DNA from: Blastocladiella britannica
Taxonomy: Eukaryota; Blastocladiomycota; Blastocladiomycetes; Blastocladiales; Blastocladiaceae
Direction: 5' to 3'
Length of the DNA stretch: 16,315 bases
Assembly: GCA_025349905.2 (NCBI GenBank)
Contig: MU624949.1
Coordinates: 1 to 16,315, forward strand
The translations under genes were made by a program, and so were the position numbers. The stretch's first letter is position 1, and every line of letters begins with the position of its first letter. The notes beneath the pieces are model-generated. The model had not been told where the DNA came from. It saw nothing but the letters and a program-made list of their open reading frames with translations, and made no database searches. This document shows, one piece after another, positions 1 through 9,800 of this stretch.

Positions 1-31
1 ATGCCTGTGCAGCAGTTGTACAGGATCGAGA

Positions 32-2491
32 TCACGTTGTTTCAGCTTTTCCCCCATTTCCTTGGATTTCCGGATTGGTTGTTACAGGCGTGTAATACAA
101 TAACGTTCTATTTTGTGTGGCATTTGACAATCGAATCAACCGAGCTGCACGGCGCCGCCATAGTACGTGTAACACGTCTGTATGAGCTGCGAGGAGCCCG
201 TGTCGCGTTCCAACGGCAGCTGCGAAACGCGAGCCAGCGTCAGGGCCGGCGCGAACCCGGACCCGACGATCCCAAACACCGCCACCACCAGCATGACCGC
301 GGTGATTTCGCGGCCCAGCGGGCGGTTCATGACCGTGGGCCGGCGCGAGTGCCGCAACAGCTTGTACTTGTCGACCCAGTACTTTGCGCCCGTACACACC
401 GCGCCCAGCAGCGCCAGTGCCGGTACATGCGCCACCGACATGTACACCAGGTACTGGCGGAAGAACAGGCCTGTGTACTCGACCGCAATGTCAAAGTCGG
501 CCAGGTTCGCCTCGTCGGACGCCTGGTTCTTGCGGTGCTGCCACGCCAGAAGCTTGCCTTGCAAGTACGGCTGCAGCAGCTCCATGGCATTTCCGAGCAA
601 GAGATCGGTGAACTGTCACAAAATATTTTTCTAGAGATGGAGGGGACGCAAAAAAAAAAAAAAAAAAGACGGACCAAGAGCGTTGCAAACTTGACGCCGC
701 CGCCACACTGTCCGGCATCCGTGTAGTACACGGCCTGGAAGAAGGCGATCTGGGTCACGCCGCGGAAGAGAAAGATTTTGGAGATGGTCCACGACAGGGT
801 CTCGTTGATGGTGCGGTACTTTTCAAAGCCCGTCAGCAACCTGCAGAGCTTGCTTGAGGCCAAGTTCATGCACACCATGAGTGCTATTTTGTTGTTTGAA
901 ATGAATCAGTACTCGTACTCCGAATTGAATAGATAGTTACAGAAAATACCTGAAATGCCCCAATCCGAGAGCCGGACGAGATCGACACCTGCAAATCCGC
1001 CGGCATGTTCCGTTGCACGGCTCTTGTTGGAGAGATTCTGAAGGGGGGAAATGCCATTGAGTTACTGAGCCAAAAGTAAAAAGCAACAGCAAAAAAAAAG
1101 GATACCTGCAACCCAGCCGTGCCGTAGTACACGGCCACGACTAGCCCCGCGTAAATCAAAAGCGACACGGAGCGCCGCGCCATAATCTGGTAAGCCGGAA
1201 TCAGCTTGTTTTCGGGAATGTCCACCACCACTGTGACGACATAGTCGGTTTCGTGCTTGAGGCGCCCGGCGGCCTTCGCCTTGCGTAAATGCACACGATT
1301 GGAGACATAATAAAGGGCGGGAATCACAAAGTAAAGCATCATCGACACGATGACCGCGCCTTTCCTAAAGGCAGTCACAAATTGGTTAGTGAGGGGAGTC
1401 AGTTTCAAGCAAATGAAGACGATACACGAACCAGCTGGAGGACAGCTCCTTTGCAAATGAAATCACGAAAAGCGTGTCAAAGAAGCTCGAGCCGACCGTC
1501 GGCCAGCTAAACCAGCGCGGGATCATGGTGATCATGGAAGCCAGAAAGAGGCCCATGTTCACCATGACCAGAAAGCGCGCGAACGCAAAGTAGCACTCGA
1601 TGCCAATCCCATACCTATATGTGTGCCAAGTGGTCAGTTCGAGACAATCAACTAACCAAGAAGAATATAAACGAACCGATCACCAAGCTCCGACTCGGAT
1701 GTCGACAGGGGCAGAAACTGGCGGGCGTGCTCGTTGCGAGCAGCGTCGGCGCGCGTGTCGCCCGCGGAATCGAGCTCGAGACCGCCCATCGGCAGCGGCG
1801 ACCCGTTATTCAGGGACAGCACGTCGGTGGTACTGGCCATGGTGGAGAATAGCCCTGGGGACACCAGGCCTGTCGCGATGGAGCTCGCGCCACTGGCAGC
1901 GCCGCTGGCGGGAGGCTGCATCAGGGACGCATAGGAAGGTTTCGGCATGAGCGTGGTTCCACCGGGAAGCGTGCTATCGACATAGTCGGCGGCAACAGCA
2001 TGCGGAGGCGTGGGCAGCGGTTTGCTCACGCTGGACACGGACTGCACTCCAAGCGACTGGTTGGATGGACGCGGAGCAACGTTGGGTACAAAGAACCCAC
2101 CGCCAGGCGTGGCCGGCGTGTAAAGACCGGGAGATGGGGGCGGGTACACGCCGCCACTGCCGGGAGATGCAGGCGGATAGGGGGCGTAAAGGCCCGGGGA
2201 CGGGAGCGGTGGCGGGTACGCAACACCTCCGCCGCCAGGAGAGGGCGGGTAACCAAACTGAGCTCCAGGGACGGGAGACGGCGGTCCGGGCGTGGCCAGC
2301 GTCGGCAGAGGTACGCCGGGATTTGCTCCTCCAGGCGAGAATCCAGTCGGAGTGATTGGGGTGGCGACGGGAATCGGGAGCGGGTAATCGTTTCCACCTT
2401 CACGCAAGACGGTCGGGTAGGGCGGTTGCTGCTGCTGCTGGCCGGTCGGCGTCGTTGGCAGGAGCGGCGAGGCAGGTGGATACCCTTCCAT
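32..2491 (-). CDS. TMC/OSCA/TMEM16-superfamily membrane protein (TMC-like) with Pro-rich N-terminal tail
   Basis: Seven exons are reconstructed: 2491-1677, 1614-1432, 1364-1106, 1037-950, 883-675, 612-167 and 107-32. All junctions are GT-AG and in frame, giving 691 aa. Residues 1 to about 270 are low-complexity, rich in Pro, Gly, Tyr and Ser, with a Gln run, and are probably cytosolic. The remainder has roughly nine or ten hydrophobic segments. Residues reading LTGFEKYRT then KIFLFRGVTQIAFF, and later DFDIAVEYTGLFFRQYL then KYWVDKYKLLRHSRRP, resemble the TMC/anoctamin/OSCA fold, best the TMC version. Members are ion channels or lipid scramblases at the plasma or internal membranes; which activity this one has cannot be read from sequence. 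The ATG at 2491 follows an A/T-rich leader and has G at +4. An in-frame ATG at 2653 would add 54 residues and is less likely. Intron 5 carries an 18-nt T tract. The family call is fairly secure at superfamily level, less so for TMC itself. Confidence 0.62.
650..667. repeat. 18-nt homopolymer A tract (T tract in intron 5 of the TMC-like gene)
   Basis: An uninterrupted run of 18 A on the plus strand. On the coding strand it is an oligo-T run six bases after the donor GTCCGT of the 62-nt intron 674-613. A 12-nt A run at 5788-5799 plays the same part in intron 2 of TSC13. Confidence 0.9.
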
Positions 2492-2963
2492 TGTAAAAAA
2501 TTTAGGTTTTTTGGGACGGTGATATGAAAAGAGCCAAGGTCTGCTACGCCACAACGACCAACCCGAACTTTTGAATGAAAAAAAGATGCGGTGCAAGGCA
2601 GCGGCACACATATCGCATGGCTGCAGGCAAGCATCGGTAGCAGGGACGCGCACGCCAGTTCGCTAAGGTCCATCCCAACTTCCCTCATTTGTCGACCCGC
2701 GGACCGACTTGGACGGCGATCACGGCAACTAAATCTTGATCGCTGATACTATTTTTTTAAATAGGTTCCTTCATTTGGCGAGGGCCCCATTCTCATTTAA
2801 AGTGCGGACACTCACTCGCAACAACAATTGCGACTCGCCGCCCTGATCGAATCCATGGCGGTAAGAGCTTCCCTCTTTCATCCTCCAATTCTTTCGAATC
2901 GCGGCGAACCGTCCGCACTCAATCCGTCCATTTCATTTCTCACCTCTCCCAACGAAAAGAGGC
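2492..2963. promoter_or_regulatory. Divergent promoter between the TMC-like and Sfp1-like genes
   Basis: This 472-bp stretch is the longest without an assigned coding exon. It lies between two genes that diverge. A/T-rich blocks stand out at about 2749-2764 (a T run followed by AAATAG) and at 2792-2802 (TCATTTAAAGT); either could serve as a core promoter element for the plus-strand gene. At 2855 there is ATGGCG followed directly by GTAAGA, which could be a first exon or an upstream short reading frame with a leader intron ending near 2959 or 2961. Neither of those two acceptors puts that ATG in frame with the downstream protein. Functional assignment is inference. Confidence 0.45.
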
Positions 2964-4654
2964 ATGTCCTCCCTCGCCACGACCACCGTGTTCACCTCAT
3001 CCTCATCGTTTTCGTCGTTGTCTTCCCACGGCCGCAGCTGCTCCCATCCGCTGTCATTGCCAACGCACCATCACCACCGTTCCCTTCACTGCGGCTGCTC
3101 CACACCTGCGATGTCCATCGATAAAGCCGCCAAGTCAGCAGCTCCTGCTCCTTGCCTGAAGTTGCGCGCATCACGCGCAGCCACCCCACCTACGATCGCG
3201 GGACGCGCCGCTCGCTCCTTCTTGGCCGACCTGAACGCACAACACGCGCGTCAGGCCGCGTACTGCCGCGATTTCCTGTGTTGCGGTCTGTTTCTTTCGG
3301 ATCTCTTTGAGCTCTTGGTGCGTTTGTTTTTCTTGTTTTTGACTCGTTTCGACCTCAACTCTTTGATCCCTGCCGTTTCTGTCCTTGATTTCCCACCGCT
3401 CTCCTCTTGCTCCAGATCACATCTTTCTTGGGAAGTGCACCTTGCCAAGGATGCATGGCGCAATCTCATAAAACACATGAACTGAAATGAAACATACATG
3501 CAAAACAGGAACACTTTGAGGATCAGCACGTGCACTCCGCGTCGCCGTCGCCGACCATCTCGACCCCACTTGCGTCGGCCACTGGGGCATTGTCGCTGTC
3601 GCCTATCCCGTGTCCATTCTCCGCCTCTGTTGCAGACGGATTGTCGATCGCCTCAACCAATGCCAGCGTCAACCAGTATCGCTGCAGCGCCGAGCGGGTG
3701 TCGCGGCCGCGCGCATCGCATCTGCATCCATTGTCCTCTTCTTCTGCGATTGGCGATCCCGTCTCCCTGAGTCCCTGGTCGCCAATCAGCCCGACGACGG
3801 CCGAACGGTTCCTGGACTTGGCCTCGCCGACCCCACTTTCCCGTGACGGCACAGCTGCGGTGGCTCCCATTGAGGCGCTGTCGCCTCCACGAGCGATGCG
3901 CACGATCCCGTCGTCGCTGGCACTGCTGCCCATACCGTCAGGCGCATCTCCGATCCCCAGCGCACTCCCGACCCCGCTGTCGCCGCCATTTGTGTATCCG
4001 AGCGCGCGGTTCGATCGGCCAAGCCAGTCACTTCATCGGGCCATGTCTCAGTACAGCAGTGGGAGCGACGAAAGCAGCAGCGGTGCTGGAATGGATGGAA
4101 AGCGGGCACATTTGCCAGCACCTCCCCGGCCAATCCTGATCCCGCAACAACAACCGTATCTGTCGAGCCCGCCATTGACTGCCGCTGGGACTGCTGCCGC
4201 GAGCCGAGCCGGATCACCGTCAACCTCCACTGCACCCGAGCTGCTGCGAGCGTCTCCGGAGCCCGTTGCCACTGACGACGAGTGCGTGTCATCGCGGCCC
4301 GGTCGACCGGACATGACCCGCAGCCGCTACGGAATGGACAGGCCTGGAAATGAGGAAGATGAGCTCTCGGATCTGGACGAGGACTCGATCGGCGGTGCGC
4401 TTTCGGTACGTCTTTCTGTTTTGTTTTTTATGGGGACTGAGGCTCATATTGTTGACTGTCACCAGCGTCAGTCGGTCCTACAATCCCACTTGCGCAGTCG
4501 CCGCACCAACATCAATAAAGGACTTATTCCTCCAAGTGGTTCTCACACTGGAGCGGCTCCCATCAGCCCTGCTCCATCCCCACCAAGCAGCTCTCCGTCC
4601 CGGAAAAGGCGACGAGTAGCGCCGCCCTCGTCTTCGTTTTCCTCATGCAATTGA
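2964..4654 (+). CDS. Sfp1/JAZF1-like transcription regulator with a single atypical C2H2-type finger
   Basis: Exons 2964-3317, 3509-4405 and 4466-4654 join in frame to 479 aa. The conserved core is residues 84-125: RSFLADLNAQH, then YCRDFLCCG, then SDLFELLEHFEDQH. Cys101, Cys106/107, His120 and His125 form a finger like the first, split finger of fungal Sfp1 proteins, which act in the nucleus on ribosomal and cell-size programmes. The finger is recovered only when the 191-nt intron 3318-3508 is removed, between Leu118 and Glu119. The rest is Ser/Pro-rich, with an acidic patch (EEDELSDLDEDS) just before the last intron and a basic SRKRRR nuclear-localisation-like motif near the C terminus. The usual second C-terminal finger is not visible. 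The start is uncertain: ATG 2964 and ATG 3111 are both in frame, and a leader exon at 2855 is possible. Family placement rests on motif memory. Confidence 0.55.
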
Positions 4655-4797
4655 GAGTAGTATTTATTCCCCCCAAGTCTTTATCGGCAGCAATATTTTA
4701 TATTTTAGTTAATGCAGTGCGCCGCCTCCTTAAGCAGTAAAGAATACACTTGGCAGTTCGATCCATCTTTATTTCATTTTCGCTGTGAAGGAAAAAG
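4655..4797. other. Convergent 3' intergenic region
   Basis: These 143 bp separate the stop codons of two convergent genes and must hold both 3' UTRs and cleavage sites. The region is clearly more A/T-rich than its flanks (for instance TATTTATTCC and ATATTTTATATTTTAG), as expected of polyadenylation signals. No further gene is seen. Confidence 0.5.
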
Positions 4798-6083
4798 TTA
4801 CGCAATGAACGGGAACATTGCCTGATTTGCAGAAAAATGCACTTGTGAGTATCACGTCAATCAAATGAAAAGGGTAAGCGTACCTTGCGCTCCTTGGGGT
4901 ACTTGGGGAACTCCTTGAGGTACTGCTTGTGCTTCTTGACGGCCCAAACGTACATTTGGCCCACGGCAACGACGGTAAATACGGCCACTGCAAAAATGAG
5001 ACATAGGTTATTGAGGCCACCTATCAAGGATATGGAAATGGATAATATACCCGCCCAAGACTGGGTCAGGAGCAGGATCGACACCCAGACCAGAGTCTCG
5101 AAAAAGTAGTTGGGGCACGACACCAAGCCAAACCCAAAGCCGGTGGGGATCTTGCGCACCGTCGAGCCCGGCGGGCGCAGGCTGCGCAGATGGAGGTGGG
5201 TCATGAAGTTGGCCATTTGACCAAACTGTTTGTTTTTGGATGGAGTCAGCATAAAAAAGGAAGCAAAGAAAAACAAAACGAGAAAGACGACAGACCGAGT
5301 ACATCCAAAGGGCAATGGCCACGATCGCGCCGCTGGGAGCATCGGCGCCCTTGGGCTGCTGCTGGAACACGTGCCAGCCAATCAGCACCCCCGACAAGAG
5401 CCAGTAGTGACCCGAGTTCTTAAACAGGTTGGACAGCGGCATGGTGCCGTGGGAGAACCGGTGGATAAACAGCGTCTCAAACTCGCGCTTGAGGAAGTGG
5501 AACATGAGCATCATGTACACAATGTCCTGCACCAGCGTGTGGCGCACGGGCGCGCCGCCGTACACAAGGTGGCCAAAGCCGTAAAAGAACGGATAGACTG
5601 TGGTATGTATATTTGGGTTAGTGTGGCGATCGCCATCATAAGGGGCGGCGCATGTGTATATGTACTGAGCAGCGGGCCAAGGTACTCGAGGAAGAACACC
5701 AGACGCCACGAGATCTGCGGTCCGAGGTCCTTGAACTCGAGGGTCGCTATTGATATTGTTTTCGGGGTCAGTTCTATTGACACGTACAAAAAAAAAAAAC
5801 AATAGACTATACCGCCGTCAGCAATCTTGTACGACCACAGCGTGGCGTCGTCCCTGTCGAGGACCTTGTTACCGTACTTCCAGCGCTGGCGGTCCGGGGT
5901 GGACTTTTTGTCTTTTTAAATTGCTTTTGTCAATATCAGTTAACCTGACGAGCAATAAATAAGCGTACTCTTGGCGGCGTACGCGGCCTTGAGGTCGGCC
6001 ACCTTGACGGCGTTGGACTCGCCCTTGAGCTCAAAGTTCTCGGCCAGCACCTTGCCGCTGCTGGTGACGCAGGTGATCTTCAT
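4798..6083 (-). CDS. TSC13: Very-long-chain trans-2-enoyl-CoA reductase (Tsc13/TECR)
   Basis: The product catalyses the last step of each very-long-chain fatty acid elongation cycle in the ER membrane, reducing trans-2-enoyl-CoA with NADPH; it supplies acyl chains for sphingolipids. Seven exons (6083-5969, 5911-5813, 5746-5666, 5597-5296, 5225-5051, 4987-4884, 4821-4798) total exactly 900 nt, 299 aa, close to the roughly 310 aa usual for the family. Residues 1 to about 80 form the ubiquitin-like N-terminal domain, ending in KDLGPQISWR. Then come ETLFIHRFSHGTMP, a 5-alpha-reductase-type membrane domain, and VSCPNYFFE. Lys135 (in FLKREFETLF) and Tyr239 (in SCPNY) probably match the residues reported as important in the yeast enzyme. 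The last exon encodes only AMFPFIA, the expected hydrophobic tail after the YPKERK motif. It shares an 89-bp divergent promoter with the Aim19-like gene. Confidence 0.95.
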
Positions 6084-6172
6084 TCTTCTTCTTGTTGTGG
6101 TTTCTGGACGAGGTGGCGAAAGGAAGAGGGAGCTTTGGGGTGAGATGGCCCTTCAGTTTACGCGTGTCAAAA
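6084..6172. promoter_or_regulatory. 89-bp divergent promoter of TSC13 and the Aim19-like gene
   Basis: Only 89 bp lie between the two start codons, so both transcripts must start within or very near this interval. The TSC13 side has a purine-rich leader (AAGAAGAAGA before its ATG) and the other side has an A-rich CAAAA before ATG. No clear TATA box is seen. Confidence 0.5.
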
Positions 6173-6781
6173 ATGTCAAGTATTCCCAACGATAAAACAC
6201 GCGCCGGCGAGGTCTATGAGCGCACCGAGCACTTTTTGGCCGCATGGCGACGCGCCATTCCCGAGGAAATGTCGGCGTGGGCATTCCCGGCCGGCATTAC
6301 CACTGCGCTTGGTACTACTAATCTCGATATCTGACCAGGATGCGGCCATTGACATAAAAAAATATAAAGCACTCGCGTCCCTACCCAGGGCAGCAGTCAA
6401 GGCGCCCGGTCTGCCCCCGTACCTGCACCTGGCAGGGTTTGCGACCATGTTTGGCGTCAGCACCTACGCGATCCAGTCAGGAGATGCGCTCAACGGACCA
6501 TCGATGGCCACCGGTGCGACGACGGCGACGCGTTCCTTACAGTATAAAGCTCTCAACTGACCGCGAAAAAAACAATATCAGCATGGTCGCTGACCTATAT
6601 CGTCACCAACGGGTGGCCCGCGGTCAAGAGCCGGTCGGTGGCTCCGCTGGCGATGCTGGCGGGTGCTGCGATGCAGGCCGGGATCTACGGCATCACCGCC
6701 GCCGAGTCGTTTTACTGGGGTGACCGCGATAGCATGCCTTCTCCCCCGCCCTCTTCCGCTCCAACATCATCTGCCCAGTAA
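6173..6781 (+). CDS. AIM19: Aim19-like small membrane protein
   Basis: Exons 6173-6311, 6370-6513 and 6582-6781 give 483 nt, 160 aa, about the length of yeast Aim19. The middle of the protein reads LAGFATMFGVSTYAIQSGD, then LNGPSMATAWSLTYIVTNG, then a third hydrophobic stretch (LAMLAGAAMQAGIYGI). That is the three- to four-helix arrangement with a central Asp/Asn-Gly and a conserved AWS motif I associate with the Aim19 family. Yeast Aim19 affects mitochondrial inheritance or biogenesis; its biochemical role is unknown to me. The AWS motif spans the second splice junction, which supports that intron. The C terminus is a short Ser/Pro-rich tail. Its stop codon is only 23 bp before the next start codon on the same strand. 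Family call is from pattern recognition and should be treated as moderate. Confidence 0.62.
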
Positions 6782-6804
6782 TAATCACAATAATTCTTGT
6801 ATAA

Positions 6805-9800
6805 ATGGCCTCGATTGTGGCTCTGGTGGCGGCCCTCGCCCGACGCGTCAGTACTGCCGCCGATAACCCCGTGCCGGATAATGGACCATTGGCCCAGCTT
6901 CGCGGTGCCCCCGCGCGTGCATATGCGGTGTTGCTGGAAACCACCATGGCGTCGACGCTCAAGGCAGGCGCATTTGACGTGACTGCCGATATGGCCGACA
7001 CTGCCCTCGCGCGCGTGCTTCTCGCCATGCGCGCGCCTCCGCTCATGAAGTACGATCGCGCCGACCGCGCCGAGGCTCTGGCGATCTGGTGCTTGGAGAC
7101 GCACGATAATGCCCAGTGGAGCAATGATACGATGCGGGCCATGGTATTGTTGCTCGCCGAGTGTGCGCAACCCGGGCACGACCATGGTACCACACAATCC
7201 AACCAATCAACGACGACGGTATTGGCCGCATGGTCAGATCCGCTGGGTGCGTCCCTGAGCACGATCCAGGGAGAAAGCGCCGACAGCAGCGGCAGCAGCT
7301 CGCAGCATACACTGACGGTGGCGGTCGTTAATGCAACCGACGACGGTCTGGTGGAGCACTCGGTCCTGCGCGCAAACCCGCGCTATGCGGCGGCCACGGT
7401 AGCCGGAGGCAGCAGCGATCCATGGCGCATTGTCTACTCGGATGCGAGCTTTCGTGGGCCCGGATCGCTTGCTCCCATGACCACCACCACCTCCGAATTG
7501 ATTCACTCGGGATCGCCGTGGGATTTGGGCCTCACATGGCGCCCCGGTGCTGCCCACTTGATGCGTCCTGGAGCACCGTTGCTGGAAGGCCACTCGCCGT
7601 TTGCGGCCCCGGCCGAGGGTCAGCTGCTCGATATCCCGAGGCTCGGCGACACGGGACCGACCAGCATCATGGATTGGGTCTCGGTTCCCAGCGCGCTGGA
7701 TTCCGTACGCTCGTCTTTTTTTTATTATGAGTTGGAACGCTGCCGCTGACAAACTTTCGCTACAGACGCCTGCCTACTCTTTTTCACAACCTTCGGCGAC
7801 TGCTGGCACATCGTCCTCCATGTCATCATCGCGTCGCCCGCCACGTCCACCAACTATTGCAGCAGTAGGACAGCTCTTTTCGCGGCTTGAAAACTGGGAT
7901 GAGTTGGATGCAACCCAGTCGTGGGAACTCGCTATTCCCGGTCGCTCCCTCTCTGCGATCACACAGCCAGCGGTGGACGTGTCCATTGGCCAGCTGCCCC
8001 CTGCACCTCCGACATCACTGTCCCGCTTGGCATCCCCGCTCCATGGATCGCATCAGCTACAACAGGACAAGAAATTGTCTCGCCGCCGCGTTTTGGATCC
8101 AACGTTTGCAGGACAGCGACACTTGACGCCTCTCCTGTCGTGGGACCACTCGGTTCCTCGCCGCCCAACCAACATTGGCACTCCAGCCGTTCTCCCCGCG
8201 CCGCCCATGGGTGGGACGGCCATTGTATCGCCGTTTCTTTCCGAGGCAAGCGAGCAAGTACAGCAGGCGGTCGTGGACCGAGCGTACCGATCCGGCGCAG
8301 CCGCAGCCGACGGGCTCATGGACGAGGACCTGCTTGTTCGCCACACATTGCTCCTGGTGTGCGGCATTGAAAACGCCACGTTTGCGTGGGTGCACCGCGC
8401 AACCGAACCGCGACAGCAGCCGCCGTCAACATGGACGGGATTCAGAATGCGCAACCCCGACCGCCCCGTGCGCACCGCGCGCCTGTCCCACGGTGCCGTG
8501 ATGGGCATGATCGACCGGTTCCTTATGGTCGGAAGCACGCTCCGCCGACTCGAGCTGGCGGCAAATGACTTGCGGGACCGCGTGCGCGAGCACGGGTTTG
8601 TGGTGGCCGCGGTCGCGGCCGCGATCGACGAGATTGTCGACGAGTTTCGCCACGCGGCGCTTAATGCGCGGCCCGACGATGGGCACGGCAATACGGTGCG
8701 CCCGCCGCTCCGTGCGCTCCACCGGCAACTTGGGTCCGTGGCCACGGCGCTCTCGCAACTAGCCATGATGCTCGGGTCGTCACCGACACACCTGCACCGG
8801 ATTTCGGTCACTGGGCTGGACTTTTTGAATATTCTCTCCCGCGAAGTGGCGGCGGCCACAAGCGTTGGATCTCCTTCCTTCTCGGTTGAACAGTCGTCGG
8901 ACTTGCCTACTCTCGGCGCGCTGCCCGAATCGTCCGACCTCTATGCCTCATGGGTGCAGTTGATCTTTCAGCGGTGCCTAGCACCGGCTCTGCGCTGGAT
9001 CCGTCAGCTCGTTGCAACCGTGGACGACCCGCGAACGCTCGGCTCCACATGGAACGCCATTGACCCGCACCGCGAGTTCCCAGTGGTCTGGACCGGGCCC
9101 GGCCCGACCGTTGCCGACCAGACCTCGGCGTTCTGGGCATCCGAGTTTCAGCTGCTGGAACCGGGCAAGGAAGCAGAGTCCTTGTTGATGGCCAACTCTG
9201 ACCTGCAGCGGCTGGTGGACCTGCAAAAGGCGCTCTCGCTGCTCCCACCCGACCCCGTCCCAGCTTTAACCGCATGGGCTGCAACGTTACTGTGGCCCGA
9301 GACCAGCGAAGCCGCAGCGGCGCTGGATGACAACAGCGTGTGGCACGCGCACCACGTGCACGCAGTGCTTTCGCAGAGCGCCAGCGCGATCGAGCAAGCG
9401 CGCGCAGCCGCACAGGCACGTGCGCAACAGCTGGGCGCCACCGCCGCCGACACGCACGCGGCGCAGATCGCGTCCTGGCACGCGCGGCGGACGTCCGTGC
9501 GTGCCGCGGCCGACCGGCGCAAGCGCGCACTGATGGCCGAGCTGCGGGGTCTCGACGCGGCCCGGATCGCGCGGGTGGCGGCGGTGCGGCGGCGCGAGGT
9601 CGCGGACGACGTGGCGCGGCTGCGGGCCGAGTTGGCCCGTCAGGGACGATGGGACCGCACTGTTGAGCAGGAAAAGCACCGGCTGCTGGACCAGTACGAG
9701 GCGCGCATTCAGGCCGTGCGAAGGGAGACGGACCAAATCTCTGGCCGACGACGCGCGATGGCGGTACGCCGCGCTCGAGAACGAGCGGACCGCGCGGGCG

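Noticed and set aside
650..667. Poly-A tail of a retroposed element
   Set aside because: There is no target-site duplication or element sequence, and the tract sits inside a short spliced intron in the T-rich orientation.
1..726. Long plus-strand open frames over the TMC-like gene
   Set aside because: They lie antisense to membrane-protein exons, are rich in Arg, His and Gln as expected from a GC-rich shadow frame, and cross the homopolymer tract.
3318..3508. A separate terminal exon ending the Sfp1-like gene at 3485
   Set aside because: Reading through or splicing at 3416 breaks the finger motif; joining 3317 to 3509 restores it exactly with the second His pair.
6793..6804. TTGTATAA as a TATA box for the GCP6-like gene
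   Set aside because: It lies immediately before the start codon, too close to direct a transcript that includes that ATG.
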